Shown in pieces: positions 33,255 through 41,776 of a DNA stretch of 64,000 nt. Below the pieces are notes generated by a model. It saw nothing but the letters and a program-made list of their open reading frames with translations, was not told the DNA's origin and did not search any database. Source of the DNA: Plasmodium coatneyi (Eukaryota; Apicomplexa; Aconoidasida; Haemosporida; Plasmodiidae); NCBI RefSeq assembly GCF_001680005.1, contig NC_033562.1, forward strand, positions 124,001-188,000, in the 5' to 3' direction. A program made the position numbers and the translations under genes. Position 1 is the stretch's first letter; every line of letters begins with the position of its first letter.

Positions 33255-34695
33255 ATGAACAAGCCACTGAGCACTGCAGCCAGGTACTTCCTCTCGCCGA
33301 GCAGAATCAGAAGCAGAAGCGGAAGCGGAAGCAGATTCTTCTCTTCCATCCCGACAGAACTAACCAACAGCCAACAGAAGCTCCTCATACAGCTAGCCAA
33401 AAGAACCGTTTCAAAGATAGGGGATGGCAGAACCCATCAGAAAATCACCAAAATTCAGGAACGCTCCAAAATATTGAAAAATCTCCATGACGACTTAGAT
33501 GTGTATGCAGAGCTCTTCCAGGAAAGTGGCCTAATCGATGAGAAGCGCAACCCGGAGAAGACCATCCAGGAGGTGAAGTCCTCCTCCGTTATGGACGCAG
33601 ACGATGATATAAGGCAACTCCTACGCTCCATCGAAGATGTGGGTAGCATGCTCCTGCAGGATGTGGTTGACTTTTACAAAAGCGTTGTAAACACGGAGCA
33701 CCACTTGGACACAGAAGAGGTGAAGGTGGAGGTAGGCCCAATGTGTGCATGCCAACCGGGCAGTGTCCTCCCGAATGTGTGTATACCTACCATAAAGTGT
33801 CCTCCCCAATGTGTGTATACCTACCATAAAGTGTCCTCCCCAATGTGTGTGTATACCTACCATAAAGTGTCCTTCCCAACGTGTGCATACCTACCATAAA
33901 GTGTCCTGCCTACCCCCCTTTCAGATCACCCCCGGAGTGGGGGGCCTCGAAGCCAAGCTGTTCTGCAACGACCTGTTCAGCATATATGAACAATTCTGCA
34001 AAATGAAAAACTTCCAATGCAATCTGATCAAAGGAGAAAGTGAAGACGTCAAGGATGGCTTCAGAAGCATCGTTGCAGTGATCAAAGGAGAGCGCGTATA
34101 TGAACACTTCGTCCAAGAGAATGGCATCCACCGAGTTCAGCGAATACCAGTGAATAGTAAAAAAATACAAACATCCACATCTGTCGTATTTGTGTCCGAT
34201 GAGGAAAGCTTAAAAAAAAATATAGAAAAAAAAATAAACTTTAGTAAAAGTGATCTGCTCATTGAAACGAAGAGATCAGGAGGAGCAGGAGGACAGAGCG
34301 TTAATAAAAATGAGACCTGTGTTAGGATCCTCCATAAGCCAACGAACTTATCTGTGGAGGTACAAAAAACTTCCAGTCAAATACAGAACAGAAGTATGGC
34401 AATACAAGCACTGAAGAACAAACTCTTTTCCCACTACTACCAGCAGGAAAAGGAACTTTACTTTAAGTGCAAGAAAAGTCATAAGATGAGTGGAGATAGA
34501 AGTGAGAAAATACGGACCTACAACTTTGTTAGTGACTTTATTACAGACCACCTTACCAATGTGCAGTACCCTGGGATTGACCTCTTCTTCAGGGACGATG
34601 GTCTCGTTCGCCTAGTTGATCATCATAGGAAGGTTTTCTACCAACATATTGTCGATGAGACGTTGCGCTTTATCCTGGATCGCACGCAGGGGTAA
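33255..34695 (+). CDS. Class I peptide-chain release factor, RF1 type, organellar
   Basis: Two exons, 33255-33731 and 33925-34695; 415 residues. The GGQ motif (residues about 281-283) in RSGGAGGQSVNKNE catalyses peptidyl-tRNA hydrolysis. KIRTYNFVSDFITDHL is the RF1/RF2 C-terminal signature. GIHRVQRIP precedes the codon-recognition loop as in RF1, but the PxT tripeptide (PAT in E. coli) is replaced by PVN (about 234-236) and the loop is about two residues shorter. The N terminus (MNKPLSTAARYFLSPSRIRSRS ... RFFSS) is Arg/Ser-rich without a signal peptide, favouring the mitochondrion over the apicoplast. Stops precede the ATG in this frame, so the start is well defined. The intron is almost wholly a 34-bp repeat. 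Confidence 0.9.
33740..33911. repeat. 34-bp tandem repeat filling the RF1 intron
   Basis: Five copies of a unit containing cctaccataaagtgtcctcc: a diverged first copy at 33740, then copies starting at 33774, 33808, 33842 (two bases longer) and 33878. They occupy almost the whole 193-bp intron 33732-33924. Confidence 0.93.
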
Positions 34696-35767
34696 GCCAA
34701 GCAGGTGGGGCGAAGCATCCCACGTGGTTACAGGTGTACGTTGGTGCATACCTCCGTGTGTTAATCTACCTCTTAATTGTACTCATCGAGAGGGAGATCA
34801 CCCACGACGACAAACGGTGCACAAGAACGCTCCCCCAACCTTCTCAGTCAGTATTTGGTAAGATCAGTCCATGTCGTCGAACATTTACCCATTTTTACTT
34901 CCTCCAAGTGGGAATCCCACCACGCAGTTCGAGACACACGTTCCATCGATGTTTGTATAAGGGTTGATTTTCCAAAAAGGGGGGTGGACCTATATGGGTA
35001 CACTGCGTAATCATACAGAGGGACATTTTAGTGGTTTCCTTCTAGGGAGACGTGCGTCCCCCATGCAGGTGAACTGATCATCAGTAGTGAATTTTTTTTT
35101 CCATCTTTTTTTTTTTTCTTTTCCCCATTTTTGTGCCCGTCGAATTGGCAAATAGGTCATTCTGCGAGGCCGCCTCGCCCTGTTTTTTTTTTGTGTAACA
35201 TAAAAGGCGATGAATTGTTGCGCCATAAACTGGATGGTGAACTTGCCCATTGGGCTGTGCATTATTTCGGGGGGAGATATTTTCGATCCTGCCAGTAGGG
35301 AGCCTTGCCGCTTAATTGTGCATGCAGGCTGTACGTACCGCGGTGACGCCAAGTCAGGAAGCTGACCTCGCACGATTGGGGAAACCATCGATAGGGAAAA
35401 CGACGACCTTCACAAAACGGTCATGGTCATCACCACCAACCCAGCAACTGAGCAAAAAACAGCTTATTCCGCGTTGCATTTCGAAAGTGCTTTTCTCCAT
35501 TTAGGAAATCCCACCACACAGAATATTTTTTTTTTTTCCAAAAATTTATGAACTGCTGAAAAATTTAATTTGCACTTATTCTTCTACTAGTTATTGCTGT
35601 TGAATTACTTGAAGAGCAAGTTATAGGGTTAGGATTAACAAACTATATATACAGGTCCTGCCTAAAATTGGGAGAGCGCCATTGAGGAAGCCACCCAACT
35701 GTAGAGTAGCCAACGGAACCGAAGCGGAACCCCGCCTAGGAACACCCCGCCTAGGAACACCTCACCC
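34696..35767. other. Intergenic region upstream of M18AAP
   Basis: About 1.07 kb with several short T runs (35090-35120, 35183-35192, 35527-35537) and an AT-rich patch at 35580-35660. Short open frames near 34734-35010 have no recognisable features. Confidence 0.65.
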
Positions 35768-37423
35768 ATGCAACGAACCGACGGCGCCATGGAAAAGAAG
35801 GTGCGCGAATACGCGCAGGGAGCAGTGAAGTTCATACAAAAGAGCGGAAGCAACTTCCTGGCCTGCAAAAACCTGAGGGAGAAGCTAGAGGAAAAGGGAT
35901 TCAAGCGAATCCAAGAAGGAGAAAAATGGAACCTACGAAAAAATGAAGGCTACGTATGCAGTAAGCAGAACCGAAACATATGTGGCTTCTTCATAGGTAA
36001 GGACTTTAACATGGAGAAAGGATCCATCCTCATTTCCATTGGCCACGTAGACTCCTGTTGCTTGAAAATATCTCCTAACAACAACACCGTAAAAAGTAAG
36101 TTGAACCAATTAAACGTAGAGTGCTACGGGTCCGGGTTGTGGTACACATGGTTCGACCGTAGCTTAGGTTTGTCTGGTCAGGTAGTCTACAAGAAAGACG
36201 ACAAGCTGGTGGAAAAACTCATCCAGATCAACAGGTCTATCTTGTTCCTTCCCAGTTTGGCCATCCACCTGCAAAACAGGACCAGGTTTGAATTCTCAGT
36301 GAAGGTCAACTTTGAAAACCACTTAAAGCCGATCCTGTCTACCGTTCTGTATGATCAGTTGGTGAAGGGGAAAAACAAGGGGGAAGTAAATGCCCTCACG
36401 GAAGACGCCGTAGACAAGGAGAAAATATCGAACAAACGTCTTGACGGAGATGACACCACCCCGAGTTGCCACTCCCACCAAGAAAATTCAAACTCCTCCC
36501 CACTCCTCTACACACTAGCGAAAGAGTTGCAATGTCAGGAAAAAGACATCCTTGACTTCGAGCTGTGCCTAATGGATGTAAACGAGCCCTGCTTCACTGG
36601 GGCATATGAAGAATTCATCGAAGGGGCGAGATTCGATAATCTGCTCGGTTCGTATTGCGTCTTTGAGGCGTTTACAGAGATGGTAGACATGCTAAAGGGG
36701 AAAACGCAAACTACACCACCAGCAGGAGCAGCAACGGCAGGAACGGCAGGAACGGCAGGATCCTCCTCTTCAATGGTCCCCCCCGAGGCACACGCAAACC
36801 TCTACATCTGTATCGGCTACGACCACGAAGAAATAGGCTCCCTCAGTGAAGTCGGCGCACAGTCCTACTTTACGCAAAACTTCATCAAACGAATTTTAAC
36901 GGCCATTTGTTCTTCCCATGTTGGAGGGAACACACAACCCTCCTCTTCTCCTTCCTCCATCGATGAGCTCTATGGAAGCCTCATGAACAGATCCCTCATA
37001 CTCAACGTAGACATGGCTCACTGTAGTCACCCCAACTACCCAGAAACGGTGCAATCAAACCACCAACTCTTTTTCCACGAAGGAATTGCCATAAAATACA
37101 ACACCAATAGAAACTACGCCACCTCTCCCTACTACACATGTCTACTAAAGAGGACCTTCGAATTGTTCGCTTCCAACTTTAATGAAAAAATAAAATACCA
37201 AAACTTCATGGTGAAGAATGATACCCCCTGTGGTAGTACCGTAGGTTCTATGGTTGCTTCGAACCTTTCCATGCCGGGGGTTGACATTGGCATTCCTCAG
37301 CTAGCCATGCATTCGATAAGGGAGATCGCCGCTGTCAGGGATATCTACTACCTGGTCAAGGGTATCTTGGCCTTCTACACTTACTACAGTAACGTGCATG
37401 CTTCTTGTGTGCCCGATGGGTAA
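35768..37423 (+). CDS. M18AAP: M18 aspartyl aminopeptidase
   Basis: Single exon, 551 residues from the first ATG; a second ATG at 35789 (MEKKVREYAQ) corresponds to the start I recall for the P. falciparum enzyme and may be the true one. This zinc exopeptidase releases N-terminal Asp/Glu, forms dodecamers, and is thought to finish haemoglobin-peptide breakdown in blood stages. Metal and catalytic blocks are present: GHVDSCCLKISP (His93, Asp95), SGLWYTWFDRSLGLSG, GYDHEEIGS (catalytic and metal Glu), NVDMAHCSHPNYPE and the C-terminal MPGVDIGIPQLAMHSIREI. A low-complexity insertion (about 200-250 and 315-345) is expected for Plasmodium. Length and motif order fit the family fully. Confidence 0.96.
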   Translation: MQRTDGAMEKKVREYAQGAVKFIQKSGSNFLACKNLREKLEEKGFKRIQEGEKWNLRKNEGYVCSKQNRNICGFFIGKDFNMEKGSILISIGHVDSCCLKISPNNNTVKSKLNQLNVECYGSGLWYTWFDRSLGLSGQVVYKKDDKLVEKLIQINRSILFLPSLAIHLQNRTRFEFSVKVNFENHLKPILSTVLYDQLVKGKNKGEVNALTEDAVDKEKISNKRLDGDDTTPSCHSHQENSNSSPLLYTLAKELQCQEKDILDFELCLMDVNEPCFTGAYEEFIEGARFDNLLGSYCVFEAFTEMVDMLKGKTQTTPPAGAATAGTAGTAGSSSSMVPPEAHANLYICIGYDHEEIGSLSEVGAQSYFTQNFIKRILTAICSSHVGGNTQPSSSPSSIDELYGSLMNRSLILNVDMAHCSHPNYPETVQSNHQLFFHEGIAIKYNTNRNYATSPYYTCLLKRTFELFASNFNEKIKYQNFMVKNDTPCGSTVGSMVASNLSMPGVDIGIPQLAMHSIREIAAVRDIYYLVKGILAFYTYYSNVHASCVPDG

Positions 37424-37927
37424 CGCGGCCAGGAGAATCTCCCCCACCCTCTCCGTGTGTGATTTCGCCCGTTCATGTTACCATGTAATTACACCCCATG
37501 ATTCAACGCCGCATTTTTTTTTTTTTTTTTCCTTTTTTTGCATGCCCTTTTGGATACCCCCCCTTCCCATGACCAACTTCCGCAAAAATGCAAAGTGAGT
37601 GAAAAATTGTAAAGCAACGTTTGGTTGGAAGTGCCAAAAAAAAAGGCAAAAATAAAGGGAGAAAAAAAGGTGAGAAAAAACGGGGAGAAAAATATGCGAA
37701 AAAAACAGGCGCCGAACAATGCTGCTGCTCACTATGTAAACAGGTCACACTAAATCCGAGAGGATTATATGGCTCACCATCACCGTGGCGAGACGGGGTT
37801 ATGTCAAACATATGAACCCCGCAAGGTGTTCCTTTTTGTGCAGATTATCTATCTGCAACTGAGCTTTCACTGCACAGGGTCGGTCCTGCTGGTGGACGCT
37901 CCTGCTGACCAACTTGGTTTCTCCCCA
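37424..37927. other. Convergent intergenic region, M18AAP / profilin
   Basis: 3' flanks of two convergent genes. It holds poly-T at 37513-37530 and a purine-rich stretch (37630-37710) of g/a words. No gene seen. Confidence 0.7.
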
Positions 37928-39027
37928 TTACTGGCCGCCGCTCTCGGCCAGCTCCTTTGAAAACGTCAGGGCGGCAACTTTGGAGTTTCCTGCATGGGTG
38001 GAAGGAAGGTCGTAGGTTGTAGTTGGGTAGAAGGTGTGCGTGGTGTAGTGTACTACGTAATGTACTGCGTAATGTACCGCATAATGCACTGCGTGGCGGG
38101 GTGATGTGGTTTGCCCATCCTACCTCGGTCATGCTCCTTCTCCTCGTCGTAAAGCACAACCAGGATATTTCCCCCTGGGACTTTGATCAGGTGGAGCCCG
38201 CCTTTCAGCTTGGCGCACGTCGCCACATCGAACGTGTAGCCTTCGAATTCCAGGTCCCTCTCTATGTTTATGAACTGGTATTTGGTTCCTCCTAGCCACA
38301 CTCCGTCGGGTGCGTAGCCCTCCTTGAACACGGTTAGCAGCGTCTGTCCTTCGTTGATCGTTTTTTTGTTTTTGTTTCCATTCTGCGGGGAAGAGAACGC
38401 GTCATGCAGGTGAAGCATATTATAAGTGGCACGCCAATGGCATGTGTATCACATACGTTATGTGTTTCATTTGCGCCACATGCACAGCTCATCCGACGCG
38501 ACTGCCCCATGTTCCAGCACACCCCATTCAAACACACCCGCTTGAGGGGACCTTTTCCCTGCCCATAGCCTACCTCGTCCTCCACCTCAATTTCGAAGTC
38601 CTCCTTGTAGAACAGGGTCCACTTGTCAAACTCGGGGTTGTTCTCATCTGCTTGCGCCACGCAGGCGTACACAACTCCGTCTTCCTCCTGCAGGAGGGGG
38701 GGTGGGACGTCAAAAGGATCACTTATACATAGCACAGTGGACACGCTCTCTCGCACGTGTGTAAATAAGCATGCATACATTTTCACACATTTACACTGTG
38801 TGACCTTTTTTTTTTTTGGCAACTGCTCAGGGGGGACATGCGGATCTCACATGTCCGCTGAGCAGCTTAACAGTGCAACGTATACAGCATAGTGCGCTCT
38901 CACAATTGCAGCTAATCACACCACTCATATGTTGCCTTACCGATGCCAACCCCGCGGCCGACACCTGGTTCGTGGCCAACAGTCGGTCGTTCAAATAGCT
39001 GTCCCATGAGTATTCTTCTTCCGCCAT
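37928..39027 (-). CDS. PFN: Profilin, 4 exons
   Basis: Spliced model of 173 residues. Exons (5' to 3'): 39027-38941, 38687-38574, 38382-38124, 37989-37928; all GT..AG, phases 0, 0, 1. The protein begins MAEEEYSWDSYLNDRLLATN, carries the apicomplexan acidic insertion (KEDFEIEVEDENGNKNKKT) that forms the actin-contacting beta-hairpin arm, and contains APDGVWLGGTKYQFINIERD and LKGGLHLIKVPGGNILVVLYD, all typical of the single Plasmodium profilin. It binds G-actin and proline-rich formin segments and supports sporozoite gliding and invasion. Length is close to the 171 residues I recall for P. falciparum. Exon borders reconstruct an unbroken family sequence, so the model is very secure. Confidence 0.97.
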
Positions 39028-39419
39028 TTTGCTCTCCTCGTGTTTTTTTTTTTTAAATTTCGCGCAATGCCCAAAAGGGGAGGCAAAGGTATGACTCAGA
39101 ATGGGGAAAAGGGAACAACGAAAGGGCAGGAAAAGAGCAGAATCAGTGAAAGCGCAGGCAAAGCACAAACGTGTGAACAGGGCGAAACTTCAGTAAACGG
39201 GAAGGTTGTAAAAACGTGAAACGCGAAAGAGGGGCCACAGCAAAAAGGAGAAAAGAGTAAACACGGATGGGGTGATATGTTAACTGGTTTGCCAACTGAG
39301 AGCTCTGCAAAGAGATGGACGAAAGCAGAAGATGACCAGGTGGGTGGATTAAATCAACGCGCACACAGCAATGAAACGTAAGAGAGATCAGTGTAGTGTA
39401 AAATGAGCCAACCAGCTGA

Positions 39420-39458
39420 GTGTAACTAGCTCTTTTTTTTTTTTTTTTTTTCAGAGTC

Positions 39459-39494
<36 letters not shown>

Positions 39495-39503
39495 TAGTTA
39501 CAC
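39420..39503. repeat. Perfect inverted repeat with poly-T and poly-A arms
   Basis: Left arm gtgtaactagctc (39420-39432) is followed by 19 T (39433-39451), a nine-base loop cagagtcgc, 30 A (39461-39490) and the exact reverse complement gagctagttacac (39491-39503). Transcribed or single-stranded, it could pair over 13 bp plus about 19 T:A pairs. Confidence 0.97.
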
Positions 39504-40753
39504 CCAGTGGGAAGCACAAAGATCTGTACGTACCCTCTCCCCTTCACGCGCGCATGTCTCCTCTTACGTTAATAATTTTGTGTGGCAAGAGTGGTAAATG
39601 TGGCAAATACGGCAAATGCAGCAAATGTAGCGAATTTGGCAAATGTGACAATGTGTTCCCTTTGCCCTATCCCAATGACCGGTTGGTTGACCTCCCCCCC
39701 CATGCGGCGCGTGGGGACGAACCAGTTCTGTCCCAACTGGGAGGCAAAGGCGAAACGGAGTAGTATGTACCAATACACAAAAAAAAAAGGAAAGAAAAAA
39801 AAAAAAAATCGCCATATGGTGTACACTGCAGTACGGCTTCACAACTGTCAAAAATCGCGAAGTGTTTAAAAAAAAAAAAAAGAGCGGAACAAGCAAAATG
39901 AGCAGAACAAGCAGCCACGCGGCTGAAGTAACACCCTCCGGGGATTATTTACTTTTGCCACCTCTGCGGCATCCCTCGAGCGAAGTGACAAACTCGCTGC
40001 GTACGAAATGGAGGGGAAATTTTTAAGACGGACAATCGTCCAGAGGAAGGTGAAAAAAGGCGATCAAAAGCGAAAAGACGTGAAAGGCACACCCGGGAAA
40101 GGGGCGGCCCGCTTTCCCAAAAGACGAGTAAAAGATTTTCCTTTTTGTTTTTCCCCCACACAACAATCCTGTTCGTCGCGCCAGCAAAGGAGTGACAAAA
40201 ATTATGACTGTCCTGCTTCCCAAAGGGGATGTTACACACCGCAGTCGTCTCTGTTCGTTAGATCTGAATTTCCATCCCATGCGTCCTCAACGCAGAGGAA
40301 AAACAACTCCCTCGGCTGGGATGACCATTTCTGTCAAATGGCTCTCAGGAGGGAAAAAAAAAAAAGAAAAAAAATAATAAAATAAAAATAATGTAAAATG
40401 CAGTACCAACAACGGCCCATAAGCATTTACAATGGACTGCATTCCTTTCTATTGGTCTCACTTAAGACAGTCCTACCTCCCCTTGCCCATTTCCCATTTT
40501 CCAGTGGAGAAACAACACCCGCCACAGAGCAGGAACCCCTTAAAAGTAACGCCAGAGGAATTCTTCCACCTTTATAGGGGAATAATCCCCCCTCTGGCAA
40601 ATCGGCCGAAATTGCACACAATAAGAACGTCCATTCATCTGTTTGTATGCTTCCCCAAGTGGGAGTGCCGCCCTGATCTGTGAATTGATCGCCTGTTAGC
40701 TTGGACCAATGTGTGTGAGTCCACATGTATGGTCTCTCACAAAAGGGGGGAAC

Positions 40754-40785
40754 TTCTTCCCATTAACGAAAGCTAATGGGAAGAA
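40754..40785. repeat. 12-bp perfect hairpin
   Basis: Arms ttcttcccatta (40754-40765) and taatgggaagaa (40774-40785) are perfect reverse complements with an eight-base loop acgaaagc. It lies in non-coding DNA about 1 kb upstream of the MAM3-like start. Length is too great for frequent chance occurrence, but no downstream T run suggests a terminator. Confidence 0.9.
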
Positions 40786-41776
40786 AAACTACCCCATGGC
40801 GAAACCATCGCAAAGGGAGAATGAAAGTGGGGGGAGCACTAAATGGTCCAAATGAACTAAAGGGAAGAACTTCCCTCCCAGAGGGTGCAAAGTGGTTCAG
40901 GTCCATCGGTTGGAAGAGGAAAGGAAAATAAACCTGGGCAAAGTAAACATGACCAGACTCCCTTCGTCAACCTTTATCCGAGAGAAGAAACATGCACATG
41001 TGGAGATGTGCACGTGTATGCAAGCGGACGAATGTATGTTCCTGTTATGCTTCATTTTTTTCTTTTCTTTTTTTTAACCCATCCCCAACCCTCGACTAAA
41101 TCACCTGAATGACACACGTTACAAAGTGTTACCTACGAGAGGTCATCTCTTTTCCTTTTCCTTCTTCCTATTGATCTTTTTTTTTCTTTTTTTTTTTTCT
41201 TCTTTCGTTCCTTCTGATTCACTCATCCGAGAGTAAACTTTTTTTTGCGTATTCCATTGTTCACACCACATTTTCAATTTTTGGGTCCAAATTTTTTTTT
41301 TTTTTTTTTTCGTACTTATTTACCGTTTGTGTGCTGATTCCCCTTGTTGTAAAAGTTAAGCGACAGGCTCTCCCGCACCCCTCCGTGTGTATTGTTACAC
41401 GCCTGACTCTCTCCCCTGGATACACTTTTCCATGGTTGTGTGAGAAGCTCACCACTTCGCGAAGCACGGGTATACAACGCGTGTATAACCACTGCCACAC
41501 GTTTCAGTTGGCCCTCCTTTGCAGTTACTTTATTACACACTTTTACACGTACACACCGTTACCGGCCCACTGGCGAGTAGCTTACTTCTGATTGAAGGCA
41601 CCCCCGACAGAAGCCTTTTTCCTTTCGTGCGGTCAACGCAGACAAGGCAGCACTCACTACTGACCACTCACCCCCCGTTCGAGTTGGTCCCTCAGGGAAA
41701 AACACTAACCCACGAATAGTTACCCACCACCCGTTACCCGTCACCCCCTAACCGATAACTGCGCCGTTCCCTTCAA

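Larger units (their letters stand above)
39028..41776. other. Large divergent intergenic region, profilin / MAM3-like
   Basis: About 2.75 kb shared upstream DNA. It contains two perfect inverted repeats (listed separately), a short tandem array at about 39595-39645 with nine-base ggcaaatgt-like units, poly-A near 39866-39879 and multiple T runs at 41067-41312. Open frames here (for example 40008-40385 on +) are Arg/Lys/Ser-rich, lack any family feature and I do not call them. Small palindromes near 41445-41480 sit a few hundred bases before the MAM3-like start. Confidence 0.6.

Noticed and set aside
33750..33899. Read-through of the RF1 intron as coding sequence with a repetitive insertion
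   Set aside because: The frame stops at 33897-33899 before the conserved block at 33925, and donor and acceptor are good.
35625..35635. gggttagg, telomere-repeat-like word
   Set aside because: Single occurrence; Plasmodium telomeres use tandem gggtt(t/c)a and none is present.
40008..40385. Plus-strand open frame of 125 codons between profilin and MAM3
   Set aside because: Arg/Lys/Ser-rich with a terminal lysine run from an A tract, no family feature and no splice partners; resembles chance reading of purine-rich DNA.
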